DNA from: Agrobacterium tumefaciens str. B6 | GTDB taxonomy: Bacteria > Pseudomonadota > Alphaproteobacteria > Rhizobiales > Rhizobiaceae | NCBI RefSeq assembly: GCF_001541315.1 | Contig: NZ_LMVK01000045.1 | Coordinates: 310,001 to 374,000 of the forward strand | Direction of reading: 5' to 3' | DNA length: 64,000 nt | Shown: piece after piece, positions 8,814 to 17,530 of the stretch | Layout: every line of letters starts with the position of its first letter | Position numbering within the stretch: the first letter of the stretch is position 1 | Made by a program: the position numbers and the translations under genes | Notes under the pieces: generated by a model | What the model was told of the DNA's origin: nothing | Databases searched by the model: none | What the model saw: only the letters and a program-made list of their open reading frames with translations

Positions 8814-8897
8814 GGGCGGTATGCCGAAAAACACAGGCTGCTTTGCCGGAGACCTCGCTTTGTGGCGGGTCGTAAAGCTTCAAGGGAGTTGTAGGAG

Positions 8898-9680
8898 ATG
8901 AAGGACAGGAAAGACCAGCTCGCCGTCGTTACCGGCGCGGCAGGTGATATTGGTCGGGCAATTGCTGCGGCGCTCGCTGAAAGCCATGCAAAGGTAGTGT
9001 TGGTCGATATCGATCCCGACGCTCTTTCGGGCGCGCTATCCCTGCTTTCCGGTCCCCGCTTCGTTGCGAAAACCTGCGATGTCACCGATCCGCAGGACCT
9101 TGAGAGGCTGGCCGCCGAGGTTGCGGAACTGGGTGATGTCGCGACCCTCGTCAACAATGCGGGTGCCGCAAGGGCGGTCAGCCTGCATGACACGACCGCC
9201 GACATATGGCGCAAGGACAATATCCTCAATCTGGAAGCCCCGTTTCTCTGCTTCAGGGCTTTCGAGGAGGCGTTGAAGCGTACCCAGGGGTCGGTGGTCA
9301 ACATCACCTCCGTCAACGGCATGGCGGTATTCGGCCACCCTGCATATAGCGCGGCAAAGGCCGGGCTGATCCATCTGACCAAGCTGATCGCCGTCGAATA
9401 CGGCAAATTCGGCATCCGCTCCAACGCCGTTGCGCCGGGCACTGTGCGCACGCAGGCATGGGAGGCGCGGGCCGCCGTCAATCCTCAGGTCTTCGAGGAG
9501 GCGAAGCACTGGTATCCGCTGCAGCGGATCGTGCGACCTGAAGATGTGGCCAATGCGGTTGCTTTCTTGGCCGGCCCGCAGGCCGCCGCCATCAGCGGCG
9601 TGTGCTTGCCGGTTGATTGTGGTCTCACGGCGGGGCAGGCACCGCTTGCCCGGACTTTCTCGCAATCCGAACACTACTGA
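8898..9680 (+). CDS. Short-chain dehydrogenase/reductase (SDR)
   Basis: This 260-residue classical SDR has the cofactor motif TGAAGDIGRA (residues 13-22), the NNAG motif (VNNAGAAR, about 85-92) and the catalytic Ser (NITSVNG) with YxxxK (PAYSAAKAG, about 152). An acidic residue at the end of the second strand (VLVDIDPD) favours NAD(H) over NADP(H). It probably oxidises a sugar or sugar alcohol in the same pathway as the neighbouring regulator and hexosaminidase; the substrate is not visible. It lies 84 bp after the RpiR gene and 45 bp before the GH20 gene, consistent with one operon. Confidence 0.85.
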   Translation: MKDRKDQLAVVTGAAGDIGRAIAAALAESHAKVVLVDIDPDALSGALSLLSGPRFVAKTCDVTDPQDLERLAAEVAELGDVATLVNNAGAARAVSLHDTTADIWRKDNILNLEAPFLCFRAFEEALKRTQGSVVNITSVNGMAVFGHPAYSAAKAGLIHLTKLIAVEYGKFGIRSNAVAPGTVRTQAWEARAAVNPQVFEEAKHWYPLQRIVRPEDVANAVAFLAGPQAAAISGVCLPVDCGLTAGQAPLARTFSQSEHY

Positions 9681-9725
9681 TTAAAACCGTCTCACCGGTT
9701 CCAATGCGCAATAAAGGGGAGCATC

Positions 9726-11645
9726 ATGGCGCTCGCACAATATCGTCTTGAAAATTCTTGGCATCCGCTCGCAGAGTCCGCATCCGGCGGCTTTACCTTC
9801 ACTCTCGTCAATCTTTCCGGCGCACCGCTGAAGGATTTCCGTATCGTTTACACGTCGCTGACGCGGACGGTGGACAAGCCGGTGTGCGGCAATGCCGTTT
9901 ACCTGCGCCGCAACGCCAATTTCCATGAATTTGCACCGCCGGCGGGCTTCGTGCTGGAGCCCGGCAAATCCTGGCGCTTCACCGTCGATGGCCTGCTGCG
10001 GCCCGCAAGGCATCGCACGGATGGCGCGAAATCCGCCTATGTCAGCCTTGCCGACGGAACGCATCGCGCTGTCGATGTCGGTGACCTGATGCTGGATGGG
10101 CGTCACAGCGAGCCGGCACCGGTGCTGCTTCCTGAAGGCAAGCTCGATCTGCCCTTTTCCATCCAGCCCTGGCCTGCCGAAATCGATGCGGAACCGGGCG
10201 AAGGCTTCCCCGTCGCGCTCTTCCCCACGGAAGATGCAGGCGCGGAAGAGGTGCTTGCGGTGGAAACCGTGCTTTCGTTGTTCCGCAGGCTTTTTGCCGT
10301 CGGGCACGTGCCCTTCAGCCTCGCGCCGGTTCATGAGGGAAAACCGCTTCGTTTCAAGCAGCATAGCGGTCTGGAAGCCGAAGGCTATCGCATCACCTTT
10401 TCGAAAGACGCGGTCGTTGTGGAATATTCGGCCGCTGCCGGTCTGCAATATGGCTTGACGGTTCTCGCGCAGCTGCTGCATGGCGCGCGCATCGATCCCA
10501 AGTTCCGTTTCCCTGTTGCCGGCACCATCAGCGATGCGCCGCGTTATAGCTGGCGCGGCTGCCATCTGGATGTCTCGCGGCAATTCTATCCGACTGATGA
10601 TGTCGTGCGGCTGATCGATATTCTCGCATGGCTGCGCATGAACCGGTTCCACTGGCACCTGACGGATGATGAGGCGTGGCGTCTTGAAATCAAGGCCTAT
10701 CCGCTGCTGACCACAGTCGGCGCGACACGCGGTCCGGATGCGCCACTTCTGCCGCAGCTCGGTAACGGGGCCGAACCGGTGTCCGGCTATTACACGCAGG
10801 ATGAGGTGCGCATGGTCGTTGCGCATGCGGCCGCGTTGAATGTCGAAATCGTGCCGGAAGTCGATATTCCCGGCCACAGCACGGCGGCTCTTGTCGCCTA
10901 TCCGGAACTGACGGATGGACAGGAGGCACCGGACAGCTATCGCTCTGTGCAGGGATATCCGAACAACGCGCTCAACCCGGCCATCGAGCCGACCTATGAA
11001 TTCCTCGGTAAGATATTCGACGAGATGGTTGAGCTCTTTCCGTCGCGGCTGATCCATATTGGCGGCGACGAGGTTGCGGATGGGTCCTGGCTCGCCTCGC
11101 CGCTTGCCAAGGCGCTGATGGAAAAGGAGGGGCTGGATGGCACCTTCGGCATCCAGTCCTATTTCATGAAACGTATTCAGGGGATGTTGCACGAGCGCGG
11201 CCGCCAGCTTGCCGGCTGGGATGAGGTTTCCCATGGCGGTGGTGTCGATCCAGCCGGAACATTGCTGATGGCATGGCAGAAGCCGGAAGTCGGACTTGAG
11301 CTTGCGCGCCAGGGCTACGACGTGGTGATGACGCCGGGTCAGGCCTATTATCTGGACATGGTGCAGGATGAAGCCTGGCAGGAGCCGGGCGCAAGCTGGG
11401 CGGGCACCGTTCCGCCTTCGCATACTTATGCCTATGAAGCCGTCGGCGAATTTCCCGAGGGGTTGAAGGAGCGGATGAAGGGCGTTCAGGCCTGCATCTG
11501 GTCAGAACACTTCCTCAACCGTGCCTATTTCAACCATCTGGTTTTCCCAAGGCTGCCGGCCATTGCCGAGGCGGCGTGGACACCAAAAGCGCAGAAGGAC
11601 TGGTTGCGGTTTTCCGCCATCGTCCCCTTGAGCCCGGTTTATTGA
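9726..11645 (+). CDS. Beta-N-acetylhexosaminidase (glycoside hydrolase family 20)
   Basis: This 639-residue enzyme has an N-terminal beta domain, a GH20b alpha/beta domain (about 150-270), then the GH20 catalytic barrel starting YSWRGCHLDVSRQFYP. The catalytic Asp-Glu pair is in HIGGDEVADGSW (about residue 440). GH20 enzymes release terminal GlcNAc or GalNAc from glycans by substrate-assisted catalysis. No signal peptide is visible (MALAQYRLENSW), so it probably acts in the cytoplasm on imported oligosaccharides. It is the best clue that the ABC transporter carries a GlcNAc-containing oligosaccharide. ATG 9726 follows AAAGGGGAGC. Confidence 0.92.
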   Translation: MALAQYRLENSWHPLAESASGGFTFTLVNLSGAPLKDFRIVYTSLTRTVDKPVCGNAVYLRRNANFHEFAPPAGFVLEPGKSWRFTVDGLLRPARHRTDGAKSAYVSLADGTHRAVDVGDLMLDGRHSEPAPVLLPEGKLDLPFSIQPWPAEIDAEPGEGFPVALFPTEDAGAEEVLAVETVLSLFRRLFAVGHVPFSLAPVHEGKPLRFKQHSGLEAEGYRITFSKDAVVVEYSAAAGLQYGLTVLAQLLHGARIDPKFRFPVAGTISDAPRYSWRGCHLDVSRQFYPTDDVVRLIDILAWLRMNRFHWHLTDDEAWRLEIKAYPLLTTVGATRGPDAPLLPQLGNGAEPVSGYYTQDEVRMVVAHAAALNVEIVPEVDIPGHSTAALVAYPELTDGQEAPDSYRSVQGYPNNALNPAIEPTYEFLGKIFDEMVELFPSRLIHIGGDEVADGSWLASPLAKALMEKEGLDGTFGIQSYFMKRIQGMLHERGRQLAGWDEVSHGGGVDPAGTLLMAWQKPEVGLELARQGYDVVMTPGQAYYLDMVQDEAWQEPGASWAGTVPPSHTYAYEAVGEFPEGLKERMKGVQACIWSEHFLNRAYFNHLVFPRLPAIAEAAWTPKAQKDWLRFSAIVPLSPVY

Positions 11646-11657
11646 GGGGAAACCGAC

Positions 11658-13091
11658 ATGCGTATTGCCGTTGGTGGAATTCATACCGAATGCAGCACCT
11701 ATTCGCCGGTCCTGATGGGGCAGGAAGATTTTCGTGTCTTTCGCGGCGTCGAACTGCTGGAGGCCGAGTATTTCAATTTCCTCGGTGAGGGCAGGGTGGA
11801 CGTACTGCCGCTTCTGCATGCGCGGGCGGTGCCGGGCGGCCCTGTGTCGCGCGCGACCTATGACGCGTTCAAGCGGGAATTCCTCGAGCGTCTGAAGGCC
11901 GCGCTGCCGCTCGACGGGCTTTATCTCGCCATGCATGGAGCGATGAATGTCGAGGGTATGGATGATGCGGAAGGTGACTGGATTTCCAGCGCCCGCGCCG
12001 TGGTGGGACCGGATGTGATCGTTTCCGCGAGCTATGATCTGCATGGCAATGTCAGCCAGACGATCATCGATCAGCTCGACATATTTGCCGGCTACCGAAC
12101 GGCGCCGCATATCGACGTGCGCGAGACGATGGTGCGGGCCTGGACGATGCTGCTGAAGGCCCTGAAGACCGGCGAAAAGCCCGGCGTGGCATGGGCGAAA
12201 ATTCCGGTTCTGCTGCCAGGTGAGAAGACCTCCACAGAAGATGAGCCTGCCAAAAGCCTTTATGCGGTTCTGCCGGATCATGATGTGCGGCCCGGCATTT
12301 GGGATGCGAATTTCATGATCGGCTACGTCTGGGCGGACGAACCCCGTGCAACGGCCTGCGCCGTGGTGACGGGAACGGACAAAGCGGCTGCACAGGCGGT
12401 CGCGAGCGAGATCGCGCAATCCTACTGGAATGCCCGGCAGGACTTTCGTTTCGGCCCCGTGACCGAGCCGCTTGAGGCCATTGTGGATATTGCCGAAAAC
12501 ACCGCAACGCGACCGATCATCCTGGCCGACTCGGGAGACAATCCGACCGGTGGTGGGGTTGGCGATCGCGCCGATGTTCTGGCCGCACTGATTGCGCGCA
12601 ACTGGCAGGGTGCTCTGCTGGGCGGCATCACCGACAGGCCGGCGGTCGAAGCCTGTTTTGCGGCCGGCGAAGGTGCAACACTTTCCCTGAAGATTGGCGG
12701 CAGTCTCGATCCGCAAAGCCCATCGGTCACTGTCGAAGCCGAGGTCCTGAAATTGGACGATTCTGGTGCTGCGGACCAGCGGCAGGCGGTGGTCGCCATC
12801 GGTGGCATCACGGTCATTCTGGCGGCACGACGCAGGCCTTATCACATGATTTCCGATTTCACCCGTCTCGGCTTCGATCCAAAGGGCGTGCGGCTGCTGG
12901 TCGTCAAGTCAGGTTATCTTTCGCCGGAACTTGCACCGATCGCCAATCCCAACCTCATGGCGCTGACGGAAGGGGTTATCAATCAGGATATCGAAAATCT
13001 TCCCAATCGCAGCCGGGATGGCGATTTCTACCCATGGAAGCCGCATTTCGACTATACCCCCAAACCCATCCTTTCGGCCCGCTGGCGATGA
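11658..13091 (+). CDS. M81-family metallopeptidase (MlrC-like)
   Basis: This 477-residue protein begins MRIAVGGIHTECSTYSP, the HxE zinc-site signature of the MlrC/DUF1485 family. A further conserved block is YDLHGNVSQ (about residue 117), then ADSGDNPTGGGVGDRADVL, and a C-terminal MlrC_C domain (about 300-465). Named members hydrolyse linearised microcystin, but most rhizobial members have unknown substrates and probably cleave small peptides or amide bonds. It starts 12 bp after the GH20 gene (strong GAGGGG site), which could link it to a peptidyl or acyl amino-sugar compound. Confidence 0.85.
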   Translation: MRIAVGGIHTECSTYSPVLMGQEDFRVFRGVELLEAEYFNFLGEGRVDVLPLLHARAVPGGPVSRATYDAFKREFLERLKAALPLDGLYLAMHGAMNVEGMDDAEGDWISSARAVVGPDVIVSASYDLHGNVSQTIIDQLDIFAGYRTAPHIDVRETMVRAWTMLLKALKTGEKPGVAWAKIPVLLPGEKTSTEDEPAKSLYAVLPDHDVRPGIWDANFMIGYVWADEPRATACAVVTGTDKAAAQAVASEIAQSYWNARQDFRFGPVTEPLEAIVDIAENTATRPIILADSGDNPTGGGVGDRADVLAALIARNWQGALLGGITDRPAVEACFAAGEGATLSLKIGGSLDPQSPSVTVEAEVLKLDDSGAADQRQAVVAIGGITVILAARRRPYHMISDFTRLGFDPKGVRLLVVKSGYLSPELAPIANPNLMALTEGVINQDIENLPNRSRDGDFYPWKPHFDYTPKPILSARWR

Positions 13092-13153
13092 CAGCGGTCC
13101 GGTAGCTTTTACCCAGCGATCCGGCGGTGCCGGATCATCTCAGGCGAATCTCC

Positions 13154-14359
13154 ATGCCGTCGGCTCTTTCCATCGTCATCAACAATCCGTCGATCCGCAT
13201 CGGGGCGCTCGCCATCCTGTTTTTCGGGTTTTCGAATGCGGCGACCGCCCCCTATCAGGCGGTCATCGGCATTCGCGAAATCGGGCTGAGCAACAGCGTC
13301 TATTCGCTGTTGATGCTGTTTGCCGCCGTCATCAATGTCAGCGCCAGCGTGTTGATGGGCATCGTCGCCGACAGGCTGGGCGAATATCGCAAGCCAATCC
13401 TCTATATCGCGCTCTTTGGCGTCAGCGGTTATCTGCTGGTTTATCTGGCCGGTAACGCCACTGCCTTCGTGGCTGCAAAGCTGGTGCTTCTGCCGATTTT
13501 CGGGGCGATGAATTCGCTGATCTTCGCGCATGTGCGTGCGGATGCGCGCAACCTTTCGACAGGTGAAATGATCGCGGTGAACTCGATCATGCGGGCAACC
13601 ATCTCGCTTTCCTGGGTGCTGGTGCCCGGTATTGTCGGTGTTTTTCTGGTGAATTCCGGCAATATGCTGATGGCTTTTCTGTTTTCGGGCATCTGCGCGC
13701 TTGTCTGTTTTCTGCTCGTCGCCTTCTGCCTGCCGCGGGCCGCCACACCGGCATCGGCAAATACCGAAGCGCGGTTCGGCCTGCGCGCCTCGCTTGCGGA
13801 AATCGGGTCACGGCGGGTGCTGCTCCGGATCATCGCCATCGCGCTCATCTGCTCGATGCTGCATCTCAACGATTCCGTGCGCTCGCTTATCATAACCGGA
13901 CAGGCCAAGGGCACGGTGGCGGATATCGGTATTGTTGCGGGTATCGTCGCTGCGCTGGAAATCGTCTTCATTCTCCTCTGGGGCTGGATCGAGAAGAAGG
14001 TTCCGCAAACGCTGACACTTGCGGCGGGAGCGGGGCTTTATGCCATCTATCTCATCCTGCAGGGGCTTGCTTCCGCGCCGTGGCATATTTACGCGCAGAC
14101 GGTCATCAGTGCGCTGGGCGCTGCCGCGATCATCAGCATTCCCATTACCTACCTGCAGGAATTGATCGCGGACCGGCCGGGGCTCGGAAGCTCGCTGATT
14201 GCCGTCAATATCTTTCTCGGTGCTGGTCTGGGTGCGCTGATTTTTGCCGTTGGAACCCTGGTCTCCAGCTATTCGGGAACCTCCATATTGGGAGCAATCG
14301 TGGGGCTCGGCGGCGTTTATATGCTTTACGCGCTTGATGGAAAGGGCCGCCGCAGGTAA
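13154..14359 (+). CDS. MFS transporter, sugar-efflux-like
   Basis: This protein of about 401 residues has around twelve hydrophobic segments and an MFS inter-helix loop (LMGIVADRLGEYRKPI, about residue 66). It resembles SetA/SotB-type sugar efflux carriers in organisation, but the class is uncertain. I use ATG 13154 (MPSALSIVINN); a GTG at 13127 would add nine residues without a clear ribosome site. It lies 62 bp after the M81 gene, at the end of the sugar cluster, and might export pathway products or import a substrate. Confidence 0.8.
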   Translation: MPSALSIVINNPSIRIGALAILFFGFSNAATAPYQAVIGIREIGLSNSVYSLLMLFAAVINVSASVLMGIVADRLGEYRKPILYIALFGVSGYLLVYLAGNATAFVAAKLVLLPIFGAMNSLIFAHVRADARNLSTGEMIAVNSIMRATISLSWVLVPGIVGVFLVNSGNMLMAFLFSGICALVCFLLVAFCLPRAATPASANTEARFGLRASLAEIGSRRVLLRIIAIALICSMLHLNDSVRSLIITGQAKGTVADIGIVAGIVAALEIVFILLWGWIEKKVPQTLTLAAGAGLYAIYLILQGLASAPWHIYAQTVISALGAAAIISIPITYLQELIADRPGLGSSLIAVNIFLGAGLGALIFAVGTLVSSYSGTSILGAIVGLGGVYMLYALDGKGRRR

Positions 14360-14385
14360 CGGCCACCCAAATGAAAGAGGTTACG

Positions 14386-15126
14386 ATGATTCTCGAGATT
14401 TGTGTGGACGATGTCGCCGGTCTGGAAGCGGCGGTCAGCGGCGGGGCCGATCGCATCGAGCTCTGTGCGGCGCTGTCGGGCGGCGGTGTGACGCCATCGG
14501 CGGGTTTCATGCAACGCGCGGCGTCCTGTGGGCTGCCGGTGAGCGTCATGATCAGGCCGCGCGCCGGTGATTTCGTGTTCACACGCGACGAAGCGGATGT
14601 CATGAAACGCGACATCGATGCGGCGCGTGCTGCAGGCCTTTCCGGCGTGGTGCTCGGCGCCTCGCGTGACGATGGTTCGCTCGATATCGTTCTGCTCGAG
14701 GAATTGCGCCGTCACGCGGACGGGCTGGATTTGACGCTGCACCGGGCCTTTGATGTCGTGCCTGATATGGAAGAGGCCCTGGAAGCTGCCATCACGTTGG
14801 GGTTTCCAAGAATTCTCACTTCCGGCGGCGCGCGTTCGGCGCTTGAGGGGATGGAGGCTCTGGCGCACCTATCCGAGATGGCGACAGGCCGGATCGTCAT
14901 CATGCCCGGTGCCGGCGTGCGTCCGCAGAGCGTTCAGACATTGCTGGATCGCTTTCCGATCACGGAAATCCACGCATCCTGTTCCGCCGTTCCATCCTTT
15001 GATCCGGAAAGCAGGGTGGCGAAGCTCGGTTTCACCGGCGCAGGGCGCAAGGTTACAGATGAGGCGGCGGTTCGCGAGTTGAAGACGATCCTCACCGCTC
15101 ATCATAAAGGCGGCGCAGCGCTCTAG
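14386..15126 (+). CDS. cutC: CutC family protein
   Basis: This protein of about 246 residues is a TIM-barrel CutC protein, starting MILEICVDDVAGLEAAVSGG and continuing with GADRIELCAALS, the family's N-terminal hallmark; SVMIRPRAGDFVF and LHRAFDV follow. CutC was named for copper homeostasis in E. coli, but a direct metal role is doubtful and the true substrate is unsettled. ATG 14386 has AAAGAGG seven bases upstream, better than ATG 14371. It is at the end of the amino-sugar operon, and its 3' end overlaps the convergent glycosyltransferase gene by 35 bp. Confidence 0.88.
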   Translation: MILEICVDDVAGLEAAVSGGADRIELCAALSGGGVTPSAGFMQRAASCGLPVSVMIRPRAGDFVFTRDEADVMKRDIDAARAAGLSGVVLGASRDDGSLDIVLLEELRRHADGLDLTLHRAFDVVPDMEEALEAAITLGFPRILTSGGARSALEGMEALAHLSEMATGRIVIMPGAGVRPQSVQTLLDRFPITEIHASCSAVPSFDPESRVAKLGFTGAGRKVTDEAAVRELKTILTAHHKGGAAL

Positions 15127-16243
15127 CCGTTCCGGCCGCGCCATCGAGGTCGAGCGTGATCGTGCCGGGTGCTGGCAAGGCCAGTGCTGCCTTGATGGCA
15201 TCGGCCATCGGTTGCGCCGAAATATCCTTCTCCTCCAGCACATGCGCCAGCCCCAGCCGCGCCAGTCGTTCGGCACGGGCGCTCTGTTCGGTTTCGCCCC
15301 CGGCCGCGAAGGGGATCAGAAGCGAGCGGCATTTTGCCTGAAGAATATCGCAGACGGTATTATAACCGGCCTGTGAAACCGAAAGCCGTGCCCCGGCGAG
15401 CAAACTTGCGAAATCCTTGCGGAAACGGAAGACGGACACATTCTCGGCCGCCTGCGCCGAGATCGCATCGAAATCCGCCTGCGGCATGTTCGGACCGGTT
15501 ACGAGGCACCAGTTCTTGATGCCACCAAGCAGAGGGGCGGCCTCGATAGCAGCCCGTATGAGTGTTGCCCCTACGGCGCCGCCGCCTGCGGAAACCACGA
15601 TGTCGAATTTCTCCTCCGGTTCCGGCGGCGGAAGGGGGGCGACGAGCCCGGTATAGACGATGCGCTGGCTGATTTCACCGGCGAGGGGAAAGGTGTCTTC
15701 CAGCCGGGCGAAATCCGGATCGCCATGGACGAGCACCGCATCGAAATGTTTCTTCACCAGCGACACGGTCTCTTCGTCCCGTCCCGGTTTGGTTTTTTCC
15801 TGAAGAATATCGCGCAGCGACGCCATGACGAGCGGGCGCGGTTCGCTGTCCTCAATCTCGTCCAGCAGCGGCAGCAATTCAAAACGCACCTGCCTGCGAC
15901 CGAAAGGGAAAGCCTCGATGATAACGATATCGGGTTTGGCGCCGTGATAGGCCCCGATCAGCATATCGGTTCTAAGCCTCTTGAAGTCGTCATCCACCGG
16001 TTTGCCGGAACTGTCGACCAGGCCGGCAAAGTTGCCGTCGCTAACGGCGATGGGCGGCAATTCGACATGGCAGATGCCCTCGCCCGGAAAGCCCGGGACC
16101 GGAGTGCCGCCCGTCACCAGAACCACATCAAAACCGTCCGCCTGAAGGGCTTTGGCAATGCGGCTGGCGCGGGCGATATGGCCGATACCGAGAAGGTGCT
16201 GGACGTAAAAGAAGACGCAGGGGCGTTTTTCCGTATCGGTCAT
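15092..16243 (-). CDS. Glycosyltransferase, GT28/MurG-like fold (COG4671-type)
   Basis: This protein of about 383 residues has an N-terminal donor/acceptor domain (VFFYVQHLLGIGHIARASRIAKAL) and a C-terminal GT28-like domain with AGYNTVCDILQAKCRSLLIPF and GGETEQSARAERL, where MurG-type enzymes bind UDP-sugars. It resembles the protein at 17531-18739 and is probably its paralogue. The start ATG 16243 overlaps the stop of the upstream GT4 gene (ATGA). It is the last gene of a seven-gene minus-strand run, and probably adds a sugar to a surface or secreted glycan; donor and acceptor are unknown. Confidence 0.75.
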   Translation of the reverse strand: MTDTEKRPCVFFYVQHLLGIGHIARASRIAKALQADGFDVVLVTGGTPVPGFPGEGICHVELPPIAVSDGNFAGLVDSSGKPVDDDFKRLRTDMLIGAYHGAKPDIVIIEAFPFGRRQVRFELLPLLDEIEDSEPRPLVMASLRDILQEKTKPGRDEETVSLVKKHFDAVLVHGDPDFARLEDTFPLAGEISQRIVYTGLVAPLPPPEPEEKFDIVVSAGGGAVGATLIRAAIEAAPLLGGIKNWCLVTGPNMPQADFDAISAQAAENVSVFRFRKDFASLLAGARLSVSQAGYNTVCDILQAKCRSLLIPFAAGGETEQSARAERLARLGLAHVLEEKDISAQPMADAIKAALALPAPGTITLDLDGAAGTARALRRLYDER

Positions 16244-17487
16244 GGCGTTTTTTCCCACTCGGTCTCGAACAGGGCCGTCAGTTCGGCAATGCTGGTGCGA
16301 TGGTCGAAGGCGGTGCGCACACGGTTTTCGGCTGCACTGCCAAGACGCTGGCGCAATTGCGGATCGGTGATGGCCATGCGTAGCGCCTCTGCGAAGGCGG
16401 CCGGATTTTCCGGTTCCGTCAATAGGCCGTTTTCACCACTGACGAAGAACTCCGGAATGCCTGATATGTTGGTGGAGATGCAGGTCAAAGCCTGGCTCGC
16501 AGCCTCGACCAGCACATTGGGAAGGCCGTCGCGGTCGCCATCGCTGGTGATGCGGCAGGCAAGGGCGAAGAGGTCTGCTTCCCGGTAGTTTTCCAATACC
16601 TGTTTCTGGTCCATCGCCCCGGTCCAGACGATCCTGTCGGCAATGCAGAGTTCGTCGGCAAGTTTCTTCAGTGCGGCCAGTTCATCGCCGCCGCCGATAT
16701 GGGTGAAACGCCAATGGATATTCTGGGGAAGCGAGGCGAGCGCGCGCAGCAGAATATCGATGCCCTTTTTCTTGACGGCTCGGCCGACGCTTAAAATCCT
16801 GACAGGATCATCGGCGTTCGATCCGTCCCTTACCGGACGCGGTGTCTCGAAATGCGGGAAGCGGGTGAGATCGAGGCCATGATAGCTCAGATGCACATTC
16901 TTCCTGGCTCCGGAAAGTGTCTGCAGATGCTGAAAGCCTCCGGCGGTGCAGGTCACGGCCCAGCGGGCGCTTTGCAGCTTGGCGGCAAGGTCGCGGTCGT
17001 TCGAGGTCCAGATGTCCTTCGCGTGCGCCGAGATCGTCCAGGGCGTGCCTGTCATGAGATGGGTATAGGCGGCGACCGAGGCGGGCGTGTGGATGAAGTG
17101 GACATGTAGCCATTCCGCATCCGCAGGCCATTCATGTGAGAGCACGGCAGCCTGCCCGAAACGGCGGAAGCGGTTGCGGCTGAGATCATGCGGCAGGTCG
17201 CTGAAAAACTGGCGAAGCGCTTTGGTGAAGCCCGGCTTTTTGCGGCAGGCCCATAGCGCCCTCAGAACGCGCAGCGGTTCCTCGTGCAGATACTCCGGCA
17301 AATAGGTAACGGGCGCGCGGATTTCATCGTGAACCGGATGGCGCTTCTTGTCCGTGGGTCGGCGCATCGACATGAGTTCAAGCTTCAGGCCGGCCTTTTC
17401 CAGCCCGAGAAGCTCCTGAGCGATGAATGTCTCGGACAGGCGCGGATAGCCCTTGAGGAGCACCACGATTTTTTTTGTATCGGTCAC
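16240..17487 (-). CDS. Glycosyltransferase family 4
   Basis: This 415-residue GT-B enzyme has an N-terminal domain with LKGYPRLSETFIAQELLGLE, found in colanic/exopolysaccharide transferases. Its C-terminal GT4 domain has RILSVGRAVKKKGIDILLRA (about 235-255) and the EX7E-type motif DGLPNVLVEAASQALTCIST (about 330). It uses a nucleotide-sugar donor at the cytoplasmic membrane. It is 43 bp downstream of one GT28-like gene and overlaps the next, so the three transferases likely build one oligosaccharide. Confidence 0.88.
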   Translation of the reverse strand: MTDTKKIVVLLKGYPRLSETFIAQELLGLEKAGLKLELMSMRRPTDKKRHPVHDEIRAPVTYLPEYLHEEPLRVLRALWACRKKPGFTKALRQFFSDLPHDLSRNRFRRFGQAAVLSHEWPADAEWLHVHFIHTPASVAAYTHLMTGTPWTISAHAKDIWTSNDRDLAAKLQSARWAVTCTAGGFQHLQTLSGARKNVHLSYHGLDLTRFPHFETPRPVRDGSNADDPVRILSVGRAVKKKGIDILLRALASLPQNIHWRFTHIGGGDELAALKKLADELCIADRIVWTGAMDQKQVLENYREADLFALACRITSDGDRDGLPNVLVEAASQALTCISTNISGIPEFFVSGENGLLTEPENPAAFAEALRMAITDPQLRQRLGSAAENRVRTAFDHRTSIAELTALFETEWEKTP

Positions 17488-17530
17488 GTTGCGCGTGTCT
17501 CTTTTGAAGTGATGTTTGTTGGGGAACCGG

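Noticed and set aside
9681..11423. A 580-codon minus-strand open frame antisense to the GH20 gene
   Set aside because: The plus strand encodes a complete GH20 enzyme with catalytic Asp-Glu. The antisense product is Arg/His-rich without domains.
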